Shown here: positions 35,141 through 50,384 of the stretch, piece after piece | Layout: the number at the start of each line of letters is the position of its first letter | Numbering within the stretch: position 1 is the stretch's first letter | Assembly (NCBI GenBank): GCA_030620095.1 | Contig: JAUTXW010000869.1 | Location: forward strand, 186,001 to 250,000 | Length of the DNA: 64,000 bases | DNA from: Kuschelorhynchus macadamiae | Lineage: Eukaryota > Arthropoda > Insecta > Coleoptera > Curculionidae | Reading direction: 5' to 3' | The notes under the pieces: model-generated | The model's input: the letters and a program-made list of their open reading frames with translations, nothing else | What the model was told of the DNA's origin: nothing | Database searches by the model: none | Program-made: the position numbers and the translations under genes

Positions 35141-37201
35141 CAGGGACGGCTCGTACTCTAAAATTTAGGGTCGGCCGAGGCTCAGGGCCAATCAAGGGCA
35201 GTTTTAAGGTGAGGGGGTAATGAGGTAATTACCCCTCCCCCTCCCCCCAGACCGGTCAAAGATCTTGTGTAATTTACATATTTTTACATGAAAATTATGA
35301 TTAAAAACTTGGCTAGGAAACACTATAGTACAAGAGCGACCTGTTGGATTGGGTCTCTGGCATATCCATATAGTATTGATGTAAATATAAACAATGTAAT
35401 TAATACATTTGCTCCAGGAAAAAAATTGGACGTTATTCTGTCTATAACTATTTATTAGAGGATGTTTTTTTTTTACTTATACCACAACAATTATGATAAA
35501 AAATATGGGTATTTATGTTATTCTCCTGCCATTTATATTGAAATATATTAACAAACTTTTTTTTTTTTAATTAAACCCCTCCCCAGAAAAATTTTCTAAA
35601 ATCGCCCAAATGAGGTCAATGTTGTGTTAATTGGTGCCTCGTTTAAATATGGTTAAATACTAGCAGTAGCGACTCGTGGATTTAAGAACAGGTGAAGCGT
35701 AGCGTAGCCAGGTGCACAGCGCCGCAGGCGAAAATTGTACGGGGTGCCACGCCCAAAATGACTATTTTTTTAACCATTTTATGATGTTAATTATCTATAG
35801 CTTTGAGGGGTTTTTTAATATTTATGGGAAATAATATGAATTTATAAGATTTTAAATATATTTTTTTGTTATTAAAAAACAGTTATGTACCTATATCTCA
35901 AAAATAATTTCGATTCGATTCGATCGATGCAAAACTGCTTCCGCCTCTGATGATCCGAACGCAATAACTTACATTAATTCTATAACAAGTGAACAAACGC
36001 CTGCAGCTTGCAGCAGCAGTTTTATGCCGCTCCCATCTCTATTTGGCTTACGGATATTCACCATTGCGTTGCCATAAGCAAATCTAAGCTAGAAAGCCGA
36101 CGTGCAGGGGGAGTCTGATGCGGAATTTGTTACTGCTGATTGTGATTCCTCAACGGGTCGCTCTTATGAAAAGGTATTCAGCGCGCTACTTTTTTCAGTT
36201 ATTATTATTTTGTGAGTATATAACGCACTAGTTTTGATAGAAAATAATGGTATAATTAAGTAAATAATGTAAATTTATATAAAACATACTACCTTTTTGT
36301 AATAAAAATGTATATTATAAAATGCTTATTATTTTAAAAATATTTTTACATTTATTATTTTCCGTTTATTTCTTCAATGATAATTAGGTAAACACCAACC
36401 TATATATAGCAGATCTAGGCTAGAGTATAAATTTAATAAATAAGAAACAAAATTTAGTAAAACACTCTAGTCAGTCAATTTAATTTTTTCATATTTTAAT
36501 GTATCTTGCCTCAAGAAGAAAATAAAATAGATGCCAAAGTGAAAGCTACATACACAACCAAAAATGTATATTGTCTAGCAAAAACCACAATGCGGCCGGC
36601 CGAATTATAAAACAAACTGCAAATGATATTTAAAATATTCACATTTCGTCACCACATTTAAACATGTAACATGGAGTGAAAATAACTAATATAATATATT
36701 AACCATCATTAGTCATGACTAATGTGAAGAATTAAGAAATTAATTTAAAAATAAGTAGTATCATTTCGTAATAATTGCAATTAATACCTGAAAATGGTAG
36801 TATTCAGTTGGGAAAAACTCCGGGGATACGGCCACATAGAGACGGGCCGGTGTTGGGTGATATAAGCTACGTCGAACGTTATAGCATGTGAGATGATGGA
36901 ATCGGCTGGCCGAGCCACCATCTATAATAAATATATTAGAATATCTCTGGACGGTGGCCTACGGACTGCTGTTAATGGCGTTATTTGTATGTTAGTCGAA
37001 CAACGATGATAGGGATACCTACCTATGTTACTAGGTGCCCAGAAAATAATACTACATTTTGGTTTTGTGCTTTTTTAGTGTGTTTGCAAAATTATTTTTG
37101 AATAAATATTTACCTACTTTTTTAAAAAGAGAATTGTCTATATTGTATATATTTTCTGGTACGTTCCGGCCGACCCTGCCGCCCCTGAGGAGCCATCACT
37201 G
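35141..37201 (+). mobile_element. Non-autonomous hAT-like element, 2.06 kb
   Basis: Left end CAGGGACGGCTCGTA, right end read inward CAGTGATGGCTCCTC (11 of 15 matching), both followed a few bases further in by a GGGTCGGCC block. Flanks gattgcag (35133-35140) and gattgctt (37202-37209) form an 8-bp target duplication with two mismatches. The element splits a LINE, which confirms the insertion. No transposase seen. A second end-like sequence (cagtagcgactcgtgg, about 35662) suggests a nested relative. Confidence 0.65.
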
Positions 37202-38220
37202 GATTGCTTTGCAAATCTTACAGTTGATTCTTTGGATGTTTACCTATGTATCATCTTTCATATTCATATGAATCAAGTCAAAATTTCAAGGATTAAATAG
37301 TCAAAAAAGTCCACATTCATAATGGGCGTGGATGTAAGTATAAATAATAATTATAAATTAATTTATTAACAACTAAAAATACAACAAAAATAGCTTCCTA
37401 AAAGGGCTGATTTGAAGATTAAATGGTACAAAACTTTGTAAAAACACAAATACGAGCAATTTAAAATGACAATAAAAATAGCATCCAAACAAATCCTTGA
37501 CGTTTAATGCTCTATCCTGCCTATCTTCATTTGTTTGTGTAGCAAGTTCATTCGGCAAATTAATGTTTTAACATATATCTTGAATTTATTCATATTCGGA
37601 AGACAATACTTCATGGTTGGTCATTTTCCTTTATAATTTATTTATGGAATAATAATGGGCACAAGAAATACGATGTTTGTAAAGCACGTCTTTAATATTT
37701 TCATCGATTAATGGCGCATGGGTAAATTCAGCGGCCTGCAAACAAAAAGGCGTTTTATTTTGTAGACAAATCAAAGGTATGTTCCATCTTTAAGAAAGGC
37801 GATAGGTCGAATGATTTAACTAACAATAGCCCAGTATCAATAATATATAATTTTTGTAATGTATTTGGATTTCTGCTTCATAACTAGATATTTGCTTTCT
37901 GCAAGACTATAATAATACTGCAGCAGCATGGGTTTCATAGAAGTAGGCTTACATTGACAACCTCACAATTATCAAACAAGACATTGGGGAAACAATAGAC
38001 TGCGAACTTCAAACTGACGTAATTTGCTTAAATGTTATGACCCTGTATATAGCTCGATCTGGAGTTCTAAAAGGAGTAAGAAATGTCCTCTCAAAATCTA
38101 TAGACATTTGTCAGTATCTGCTTTTCAAATCAAGACATAAATACTTTTGCATTACTGACGTCTTTTATCGCATTCTGTATCTGTTGTGATACTTAGTTGT
38201 GTTTGCTAGTTTAACTGCCG
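37202..38220 (+). mobile_element. Jockey-type LINE, RT part (right part)
   Basis: After the hAT insertion the LINE continues briefly (ALQILQLIL), is interrupted again at about 37270-37770, and resumes with CSIFKKGDRSNDLTNNSPVS and IIYNFCNVFGFLLHN, then LQQHGFHRSRLTLTT. These are the first RT blocks ('P(I/V)FKKGD..D..NYRPIS', 'Q.GF...RS'). Stops and shifts; catalytic FADD block not found. Confidence 0.7.
37373..37620 (-). mobile_element. Possible PIF/Harbinger C-terminal scrap inside the LINE
   Basis: The minus strand reads INLPNELATQTNEDRQDRAL followed by NVKDLFGCYFY. This is weakly like the C-terminal tail after the DDE domain of Harbinger transposases, where an acidic stretch precedes '(R)..F...YF'. 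Low support; it occupies the second gap in the LINE. Confidence 0.25.
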
Positions 38221-38790
38221 GTAATCAATACAAAAACGAGAAGGACTATCTTTTTTCTCTTCAATTACTACAGGTTAACAAAAACTAGAAGCACTAACTT
38301 ACATATTTTTTGGTGAATGCTGGTATCATCTTATTTTCAAATGGCTGTCATTTAATTTTATACTGTACTAATTTTGCGGTAGCTTAACATAAAACTTCTT
38401 CACAGCGACTATTCTACAACATTTATTCATATTCTTTTTTTTTACCTGGCAGGTGGTTTAAAACAAAATATGTTTCAGGTTGTAAATTTTTTGTGTTGAA
38501 TTACATATTGCAATAGACTGTTAATCTGTACCCAGGCAAACCCAACCCTATACAAAATCTAAAATAACATGTTTTTGTAATCAATCATCACCTAAAAAAC
38601 ATCTTCCGATAACGCATCTACTACATGGAATATTGTTCAGAATTCCCTTTTTGATAACAGGATACTTGCATTAAAGATTCCTAATGTTTTTAAGGTTTAA
38701 TTTTCATTTACAAACCTATGTTATTCGTTTTAAAATATAATATTGACAAAACGTTCGTATATAAACGAATCACTAACACCTGTATTAAGT

Positions 38791-38843
38791 AGCTCTTTTA
38801 TTAAATGATTATTAATTAGCTCTTTTATTAAATGATTATTAAA
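38791..38843. repeat. 27-bp tandem duplication (2 copies)
   Basis: Unit starting agctcttttattaaatgat occurs at 38791 and again at 38818, nearly exact. Confidence 0.9.
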
Positions 38844-38931
38844 CTACTAATTGCCGGTTTACCACAAAATCCTCAACTCAGCTTAAAACTCCAGTCTCTA
38901 TTGAGATTCGAGAATAATAATAACAGCATAA

Positions 38932-39090
38932 ATCAATTCCTCAAAAATGTTAAAAATTTTATTTCTTAAGTAAAAAATCGAGAAAGCATTGTATTTTAAT
39001 CGAGATCAGGTTTAAGGCAAACAGACAAAGGACCCCTCAGATTTCTTACGGAAAATGGCTTTGAGTCAGGTTTTTCTGAAAATTAGATAT
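38932..39090 (+). repeat. Interspersed repeat, about 150 bp, copy 1
   Basis: About 90% identical to 48235-48382 (ttatttcttaagtaaaaaat ... gtcaggtttttctgaaaatt). Each copy abuts a different mariner-like element: this one lies just left of 39111, the other just left of the transposase relic at 48383. Confidence 0.85.
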
Positions 39091-39110
39091 GTTATATATA
39101 TGTTGATATA

Positions 39111-42100
39111 CTGGGTGAACACGAAATTACTATTAAGGCTGTAATTTTTTTAAGATAAGTACTATTAACATGAAATTTTACAGTGATATATAGTTACTTA
39201 TGAGGGTAACCGATTTAACCGGAAATGCTATCAACTTTAATATTTTAAATGGAACCCCCTGTATATTGATTTATTTTTGAATTCTACACTAAATTCTAAA
39301 CATAAAACATGTATCACACCTTATGTCAATTCCTGATAGTTTTCGAGAAAATGGCGAATGAAACTTTAAAAATTTCAATGAATAATTCCGTTTTCTGGAA
39401 AACCAAATGAAGATAGTTCCAAATTAATATTGTAAAAAGTGTTTCTTATGCAACTCATTGCATCTAATGTGACAATTGGGATACTTCCGGTTTACCCGGA
39501 AACGTAGTTGAAAATCACTTTCAAACGATATTTTCTCGTTTTATTTTAATGGGACGACCTATAAGCCTACTCAACATCTAAATCTTCAAACAATTTTAAA
39601 TACTTTTGTGAATCATACCCTATACCTATATCAAATACTTTTTGAGATATTTCCAATTGAACTGTGCGATTACCTTTTTAACGCTTAGGCCTATAAAAAA
39701 CACATATTAAAATTTCTAATCTAAGGTTTTGAAACAATACATATGGCCATCGTTCTTATAATATGCAGTTGGTTCGCTTTGAGAGTTAAACGGTAATTAT
39801 AAGTACAACGTTTTCCAAGATTTTCTTCTATATTTTAATTATTGAAAATGTATTTTACTCGTGAAGAACAAATTGATATGATAATGATATACCGAGAAAC
39901 TAGAAAAAATCGCAGGAAAGACAGAGCATTATACGTACAGCGATTTCCGAATCGCCGATATCCATCAGAGTTATGCTTTCCTTGGTTAATAAAGTATTTA
40001 AAATCGGAAGGGAATCCGCCAGGCGAGAATTTCATAGGTTGTGAAGACGCTGAAATTAATACACTGGCTTGTATAGCAATCGACCCTACTATATCAATAC
40101 GACAAATAAACAGTGATATTGCAATTGGACGCGAAAGTGCACGAAAAATTTTACGTAAGAATGGCTTTAAATCATTCAAATACTAAATCCATTACCACTT
40201 GTATGAAGCGGATTATCAGAAAAGACTGGAATTTTGATATGCAACAAAGACAGCCCATTTTCCGCACAGTAATTTTTTCAGATGTATCCCGACTTACCAA
40301 TATGGGAATGTTTAACGGCAATAATACTAGGTACTGGTCTACCGAAAATCCGCGCTTGGTAAGTGAAGAGGCATTCCAAGAAAGATTTGGTGTTAACGTC
40401 TGGTTTGAAGTACTAGGAACTCGAAAAATAGGTCCCATTTTTTTATGAGCCCCTGGATGCAGAACATTATTTGCAATTCCTCCAAAATACAATAGAAGAT
40501 TTTATGGACAATTTACCCATTGTTTATTACAATCAAGTATTTTTTCGGCAAGATTGGGCACCTGCACACAATTCCAGAGTAGTGATTAACCTGCCTGAGA
40601 GAAAAATTCGACGACAATTAAATAAGTACAAATGGGCCAGTCAAGTGGCCTGCGAGATCGCCTGACCTCACCCCGTTAGATTTTTCATATTGGGGCTACG
40701 TTAAACAAAATGTCTACAAAACACTATTAGAAAATCGTGAGGACCTTATTAACCGAATTACAAGGGCGATAGAAGAAATAACTCCAAGGCAGATGGAAAA
40801 CATCTTACAAGAGTTTCATAACAAAATTCGTATGTGCCATGAAGTTAATGGACAACGTTTTGAAGACCTTGTCTATGGATGACCTTTTTTCTTGGTTTTT
40901 TATTACTCATGTAGCTTTAGTTCTATTTCGTGTTTTTCTTTGAGTTAAGAGGATTTTTTATATTTGAATATTATTTAAATTAGTGTTTTGTGGCGTAATG
41001 ACAGTTGAAGCTACTCGGTAGTGTTCTTAATAAATGCCTATTTAAGTAGAGTGGCAATATTTCTTATAGTAAATAATAAACAATGATTAGTTATACAGCG
41101 TGTGAAAACATCAAACAGTCATTTTGATATAACTTTTTGTAGGTAAGTTAATTTATATTTATAAGGTTAATTAATTATTGCTGCCAAGTACAAAATATGC
41201 TTAGCCTTACAGATAACATATCATAGGCATTTTATTCTTTTTTTATATGTTAAGAACTCAATTTAGTATCATGTGAAATTTAAAAACCCGGTCCTTCCTC
41301 AGTACTTATATTTGATGACCGCAAAACGTTAAATACACCATTTGCAAAAACAGTTTTAAGCAGTACGTTTGCAAATTCTAATACCCTGTTTTTTTATTCG
41401 TACCTTGAACAACACAATAACTCTAAACTAAAGTACCTACTTTAAAAATTAGAAGATGAATAAAAGAATGGCAGCTGTGGTGTTTCTTTATTTCACAGCC
41501 ACCTTGGATCAGAAATTTAATATTTGTCATATATCAGCCTAAGCTTTAAAAAGGTTATTCCACAGTGCAATTTGAAATATCTCGAAAGGTACTTGATATA
41601 TATTGATAGGGTATTATACACAATAGTATTTAAAATTGTTTGAAGATTTAGATGTTGAGTAGGTTTATAGGTCCTACCATAAAACGAGAAAATATCGTTT
41701 GAAAGTGATTTTTCACTACGTTTCCGGGTAAACCGGAAGTATCCGGTGTAAAGTCATTGTGCCATTAGGTGCAACGAGCTGCATAACAAACACTATTTAC
41801 AGTATTAAATTGCAACAATCTTCATTTGTTTTTCCAAAAAACGGAATTATTCATTAAAATTTTATAAGTTTGATTCGCCATTTTCTCGAAAACTATAAGG
41901 AATTGACGTAGGGTATTATACATGTTTTATGTTTAGAATTTAGTGTAGAATTCAAAAATAAATATACAAGGTGTTCCTTTTAAAATATTAAAGTTGATAG
42001 CATTTCCGGTTAAACCGGAAACGACAGTCGATTGTTTATACTGCGAAAATCTTTCTCATAAGTATCCATATATCACTGTAAAATTTCACGTTAATAGTAC

Positions 42101-42148
42101 TTATCTTTAAAAAGTTACAGCCTTGTTAGTAATTTCGTGGTTACCTGG
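39111..42148 (+). mobile_element. mariner-like element with ~0.6-kb terminal inverted repeats
   Basis: Left end ctgggtgaacacgaaattac at 39111 after TA, right end gtaatttcgtggttacctgg at 42129-42148 before TA. The inverted repeats extend about 580-610 bp inward (e.g. the block tccggtttacccggaaacgt at about 39485 has its complement at about 41720), with small differences. Between them lies a broken transposase. Such long arms are unusual for mariner, although the element at 46025 also has long ones. Confidence 0.85.
39848..40882 (+). pseudogene. mariner-type transposase, frameshifted
   Basis: The N-terminal helix-turn-helix region is open to 40186 (YFTREEQIDMIMIYRETRKN, and TISIRQINSDIAIGRESARK as second HTH). 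Frameshifts follow. The catalytic core is scattered over frames: VIFSDVSRLTNMGMFNGNN (first Asp), FFRQDWAPAHNSRVVIN (second Asp), and PVKWPARSPDLTPLDFSYWG (third Asp). The C-terminus is NREDLINRITRAIEEITPRQ to a VYG stop at 40882. All three Asp codons persist although the frame is broken in several places. Confidence 0.85.
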
Positions 42149-43838
42149 TATATACGCATTCAACTGAGTCAGTCGTAAGAATGTTTTTAATTGAAAGTTA
42201 ATGTATTAGTATGTATATTCAGTTGCACCTAAAAACCTAAACCTCAAATTTATATGAAAAGTTGCATTACGCGAGAACAAATGTCAGATTTTGTCGAATT
42301 TGTAATATGTTTATTAAAATTTGATGGGAATTAAAAAACTGTACCGAAATTTTTTTATCGACAGTTGACATTACAGTGGCTATGAGTTTTAATACCTATG
42401 TTTTGTAACGTATTATATTATCTGAAGATTTAGACCTAAGCAGCCATTGAAGTTACCCAGTTTAAAATGTCAGCAATTTGTAAATGTGACAAAACCTTAA
42501 AAAATGGAGAGTTAAACGCATTCTCCAAAAAGGAGCATTTAATCTTTTATAAAATTTTGCTAAATTTAATTTTTTTACCTCGACTAGCTCATAAAAAATC
42601 GGTGAATTCACCTTTACCCACAGCTTTCATCGTACAGAATTCCACTACTTAGAATAATGTCTATATATGTATGTAATTATTTGGTAATACATTTATACAA
42701 ATTCTATAAACGTATTTATTTCAATTTTTTTTAGTTTATTATAATTCAAAGCGTTATTTACGTTGTCTATAAAAAATAAATTATGTCGTTTATTCTTTTC
42801 CTCCATAAAAACGTTTTATTCCAAGAAATGGAATTTTACCGAATATTTGAACCATTCTATTAGGACGCCATTTTGTTTTGCTACACAGAATTTGCACTAA
42901 AAATTTACCAGTCTGTCCCTGTTTAACACTTGCTTTTTGCACAATATTTCAACTTAATTGGGTAAGTAGTTTTTTTGTAACTGAATTTTTAAACATTTCT
43001 TTAGGCTACCATTTTGCTATTTATTATCCCTATAAATACAGTTCATTCGGGAAGTATTTTCTTAATAATGATTGTTTTACCTTTTGTGGCTCCGCCATTT
43101 TGATCTGCCATATTGGATTTTTACCAAAAGTTAACCATTGCATTCATTTATGACCCTTGATTTTTGACCAACATTTGTAGTCAATCGCACAAGTAGTTTT
43201 TCAGGTATGCCGTGTATAAGCAGACTGGCGAAAAATAAGAGATGATTTTCGTGGTCCAGGGACCAGAAAACGCAGGGTGATTTTTTCACGATTACAATAC
43301 TTCCGTCTTAAGAGGGAAGTAATAAAAAAAGCACCCACTAAAGCCCCCATCAAGCTGTACGAGTATTGTGTATTAACAATAAGAATATAGATGCATGCAT
43401 CTAGCCTTTAATTTTGCGAAAAAAGCTTTGCGTAACAATCCACTTTTATTTTATATATTTTCTGTATTGTAAATTTAATACTAAATATTCCGTCTATTAT
43501 ATTAATAGTTGATATTATCGATTAGATTTATTTATTCGAATAAAAAGTTAACTATGAACAAACCCCTTATGTATTGATATCCTGTTACTAAAACTGTATC
43601 ACTCTTTGAGAAATTATTATAAAAACCAAGGGAATCTGATGTAATAGGAATCGAGTAGTCTGTTTACAATTTTATGAGATAGCTTTAATTATTTTTTGAA
43701 ATATAATATTAAAGCTGTATTTGCTGAAAATATTCGTTCGATAGTTAAAGTGTGTCAATTTTACTGACCACTTAAATATCCCAAAAAATAAAATGGTTAG
43801 AACTAGATTTTCAAAAAATACAATATTGTTACAAAACT
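42149..43838. other. Intronic DNA with GCCATTTTG repeat copies
   Basis: No gene supported. Two tandem copies of a short dispersed repeat lie at 42866-43000 and 43086-43205 (separate entry). A palindrome TGGTCCAGGGACCA is near 43251. Confidence 0.45.
42866..43205 (+). repeat. Two copies of a CGCCATTTTG ... AAGTAGTTTTT repeat
   Basis: Copy 1 (42866-43000) and copy 2 (43086-43205) both start with cgccattttg and run through a 'ttaccag/ttaacca ... aagtagttttt' ending. A third copy is at 62820-62960. Probably the 3' part of an unidentified non-LTR or SINE-like family. Confidence 0.55.
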
Positions 43839-44390
<552 letters not shown>

Positions 44391-44399
44391 TCAAGTACT

Positions 44400-45440
44400 T
44401 TCTTGGGATTAGGTTCGTGGATTGAAACAAAAAAACTTTAATTGACGTTTCGTCTGTCCATTTCAGGCTTTATCAAAATATTTATTTCTGCGCATCTAAA
44501 AATTAAATACAGAAAGTATATATATGCAAGTTAAAAAATAAAAAATAAAAACGATTAGGTATAACGGCACGCATTAGAATTATTAAAACATTTAGTTAAA
44601 ATAGTACAGGACATACCTTGAAAAAGATGTTTTTTTTTTTATATATATCATTTAGTTTTTTTTATTATATTTACATTTTAGACACTATTGGTGGATACGG
44701 GTTGTTTTAAAAGTATTTGTGTGAATCTGACAGTATACAGTATGTATTTAGGATTGATGTAAATAGTTTATAATAATTGAATTAAATTAGACTGTGATAT
44801 ATTTGGCTGAGATTGTCAATGTCTTTCCGATCGTTTACTGTATTTTTTTCTTTTTTTATCTCCACCATTTCTTTGAATGTCAATTTATGGTAATGTTGTT
44901 CTTTTGATAAGACCGTTGTACCCGAAAAATCAAATTCATGTTCCATATCTCTTTCGTGTTTATGCAGTGCTGTGGAAGCATTTTTTGTATATTTATGCCC
45001 ATTTAGTCTATTTGATAGGTATTGTGTGGTCATGCCTATTTTTTTTTGGGGCAGTTTAGGCAGGGAATGCTGTAAACTACGTTTGATTGTTTTTTAATTG
45101 CTGTCTGACTTTTTAGTGGTGTATATAAAGATTTAAGGGTATTGTTAGATTTGTGGCATACGGTTATATCGTGTTTACCGAGAATGTGTTTAATCTTTTC
45201 AGAAAGGCCTTCAGTGTATGGCAAAGATATGCATGTAGTGGTTTTATTGTTGTCACTATTATTTACAATATGTTTTGTGCCGTTGTATAATTTATGGGTT
45301 CTTCGCTTTATAATTCGTTCGATGGCTTTTAAAGGGAAATGATTTTTTAAGAGAGTGTTTTTAACTTTATTTAGAATGTCAACTCGGTATATAAGTGATG
45401 TTAGTGTTAGTGCACGATCAACTAATCCTATCATCACGGA
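44400..45440 (-). mobile_element. PLE 3' fragment with GIY-YIG endonuclease (third PLE family)
   Basis: Minus-strand frames 45437-45036 and 45033-44782 give RT-to-nuclease sequence: VKNTLLKNHFPLKAIERIIK, SLPYTEGLSEKIKHILGKHD, NVVYSIPCLNCPKK, then after a one-step shift IGMTTQYLSNRLNGHKY, HKHERDMEHEFDF and KLTFKEMVEIKK. This is the complete 'VY.IPC..C..(Y)IGMT...L..RL..H' GIY-YIG core, with the Tyr of YIGMT lost at the shift, plus the downstream H...H and E residues. The 3' end has TTGACGTTTCGTC near 44442 (minus strand CTGAAATGGACAGACGAAAC, hammerhead-like). No RT catalytic part. Confidence 0.85.
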
Positions 45441-45454
45441 GTTTTTTTGACATT

Positions 45455-45590
45455 TTGGGTGTAAACTGTAACTGTAAACTTCGTTTGATTGTTTTTTAAT
45501 TGGTGTCTGACTTTTTAGTGGTGTATATAAAGATTTAAGGGTATTGTTAGATTTGTGGCATACGGTTCAACTAATCCTATCATCACTATA
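45455..45590 (-). repeat. Scrambled partial duplicate of the PLE fragment
   Basis: 45465-45567 repeats 45070-45166 (minus-strand GIY-YIG coding), then jumps within a few bases to a copy of 45417-45436 (tcaactaatcctatcatcac). So two non-adjacent pieces of the same PLE were joined. Confidence 0.8.
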
Positions 45591-45594
45591 TATA

Positions 45595-47940
<2,346 letters not shown>

Positions 47941-48013
<73 letters not shown>
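47941..48013. repeat. (TA)n microsatellite, right remnant of split tract
   Basis: Continues the TA tract interrupted by the mariner at 46025-47940. Confidence 0.97.
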
Positions 48014-48016
<3 letters not shown>

Positions 48017-48234
48017 TTTCCATATATTTTTAGTATATTTCCACTTTTTTACGTCAAAATTACTCAGTACACCCTTTCAAATTCCCAAACGTACAATTTT
48101 TGTCGAAGTATGCTATTATTAAATCAGATGTCAGTTGCAGTAACAAACGCTACGCACTTAGTTACTGTCAAACTTTGGTAGTGTTTGTTGACATGACGTG
48201 ACGTGTTTCACCTCGTTTTTAAATGCGGAATATG

Positions 48235-48382
48235 GTGAAATTTTATTTCTTAAGTAAAAAATCGATTAACCATTGTATTTTAATCGAGATCAGTTTTAAG
48301 GCAAATAGACAAAAGACCCCTCAGATTTCTTATGGAAAATGGTTTTGCGTCAGGTTTTTCTGAAAATTTGATATGTGAACGC
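48235..48382 (+). repeat. Interspersed repeat, about 150 bp, copy 2
   Basis: Partner of 38932-39090, about 90% identical. Confidence 0.85.
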
Positions 48383-49535
48383 AGGACCTATGTAAAATAT
48401 TTCGAAATGTATCCACAACACAAACATTAACGACAAGACACCTTTCTGCAAGAACTGGCATAGAAAAGTCCACCGTTTCTAAAATTCTTTATGAAGACGG
48501 CCTGTATTCACTTTATTACACATGCATTAGTGCAGAATCTATTACCAACTGCTTTGCCAGGCGTTTACAACTTTAGAAATAAATAATAACAATAATAATA
48601 ATAATAATAAATCTTCTTTTATTCAAAAATCAGTTACACATAGAAGCAAGGTTTAGCATTATAATCTGCTACTCTTGCCTAACCCAATGAAAACAAATTT
48701 AGCTTAAAAAAGAATTCAGTGATATAACAAAAAGAAATCGAAAAAGGTATTACTTATTTTAAAGTACCTATGGTACTTATATAGAGAGGAAAGCAAACGA
48801 AAATAGTTATAGGTGACAGAAAGATAGAAAAGATGAATAGAAGAAAGAAGAGAAAATGTGTTAATAATTATTTCCAATTATAGATCTCAAATCAATTATT
48901 GAGAAAATTATTAAGATACTGCTGTTCAATTCTTTGTTTAAAGGTTAGGAACCTAAGTTTTTAAGTTGACTCGGGACGCTATTATATAATTTGACAGCTA
49001 TAACATGCAGGTGATTTAAAAAATCCGCATTTATTAGCCGAACGTCATTTCCAACATGAATTGAAAATTAACTTCTAGTGTGGCATTATTGATAATCATG
49101 TATTGATTATATATAAATATACCTTAATTTTCTGCAAACACAGTTACCCGAATATGTTGATGAATTTTCTTTAAAATTAGGAAAAAGCATGTAGTTCATG
49201 CAGAATGGAGTCCCAGTACACTTCTCTAGACCTGTCAGAAATTACCTAAATATTCAAAATCGTCATCGCTGGATAGGCCGTGGAAGCCAGATGCCTTGGC
49301 CGCCATGGTGCCCCAGTTTCAATCCGCTTGATTTGTATATAGGAATACATGAAGTCGCTCCTGTATAAAGAAGCAGTGAACACTCGAGAAGAATTATGGA
49401 ATAAAATTGTGAATGCTGTTAAACGGTTTCGAGATGATCGGGGATTATTTAAGATAAGACGATCGTTTAGCAAACGGGTTGTTAAATGTGTTGAAGTAAA
49501 TGGAAATCACTTTGAACATTTATTGTCGAAAGATC
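48383..49535 (+). pseudogene. mariner-type transposase relic split by a LINE
   Basis: Left piece (48400-48550): TLTTRHLSARTGIEKSTVSK and ILYEDGLYSLYYT, the second HTH of a mariner-type transposase. Right piece (49195-49530): QNGVPVHFSRPVRNYLN, RHRWIGRGSQMPWPPW, then KEAVNTREELWNKIVNAVKR and VEVNGNHFEHLL, the catalytic C-terminal part. The second and third catalytic Asp are both lost (QNG for QDG; CPSFNPL for SPDLNPL). The first catalytic segment is missing. The interval 48560-49160 is a LINE 3' end inserted between the pieces. Confidence 0.8.
48560..49100 (-). mobile_element. CR1/jockey-type LINE 3' end with (AAT)n-type tail
   Basis: The minus strand reads INADFLNHLHVIAVKLYNS followed by VPSQLKNL and FKQRIEQQYLNNF in shifted frames, the usual C-terminal end ('LYNSLP..IK......FK..L...L'). 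It then continues into a 3' untranslated region that ends in a run of TTA repeats (aataataataataat on +, about 48570-48610). That simple-repeat tail is typical of CR1-like 3' ends. Inserted in the mariner relic. Confidence 0.65.
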
Positions 49536-50384
49536 TCCTCTTTTTTATTACATATTCTTGTTATTGTGTCGTTTTCTCGTTGTAGCAATGTATTTCAATA
49601 AAAATTTTACATTTGGGAAATTGAAGTAAATTCTGAAAGATTTAAACCTAGAGAATTTTCACCCTGCGACAGTAACCTATACATTCACACACATTTTATG
49701 TATTAGTAATAATTTTTGTATATAATATACGCTCCTGCAATTTCAATTTAACGAAATCTTTTTCCAGCTCTCACATAAAGATTTCAGTTGTCCTAACACG
49801 TAAGTTAAGCTGTAATAAAATTAAATTTTAAAACTTACCACTGTTAGTTGTTGATTTTCATAAAGTAACGGCCGACTTCTTTCGTGTTGTGTGGAATTAT
49901 AATTCTTTAATAAACAACTTTGAGCAAAAATAGAACTTAAAATACTTAAATTTTTATTAGTTTTGCAGATTTTAAGAAAATTGCTTATTTTATAAGGAAC
50001 AGCGTTATATATTTTTTGAGACAATTTTGGGAACTTTGTATTAAAGGATGTGATTCTACAGGTAATTTAAGGAACAGGAATGTAGACAGACATAAATGGA
50101 TAAAGATGTAGTTCTATGTAGCTAAAAAAGCTAGTGTCTTTACAAACAGAAATGGTGTGTATTGAAAGTGGTCATGACCTGAAAAATAAATATGACTACT
50201 TTATAAAGGCTAAAAAAATCGAAATACCAAATTCGAGTCACTTATCTATCAGTAAATGCTTGAAATAATTTTAGCTAATTACAACTCGCAATATTGGCAC
50301 GTATTTAGGTCACATCCATATTTCCATCCCACATTAAACGTTTTTTAATATTTAGACAAATGCTGACAATTTTATTTTTTATAG
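49536..50384. other. Intron 3 end, nothing recognised
   Basis: No supported gene. A 67-codon minus-strand frame at 49821-50024 has no motif. Confidence 0.4.

Noticed and set aside
39835..40492. Minus-strand frames of 114 and 106 codons
   Set aside because: Antisense shadows of the mariner transposase relic read on the + strand.
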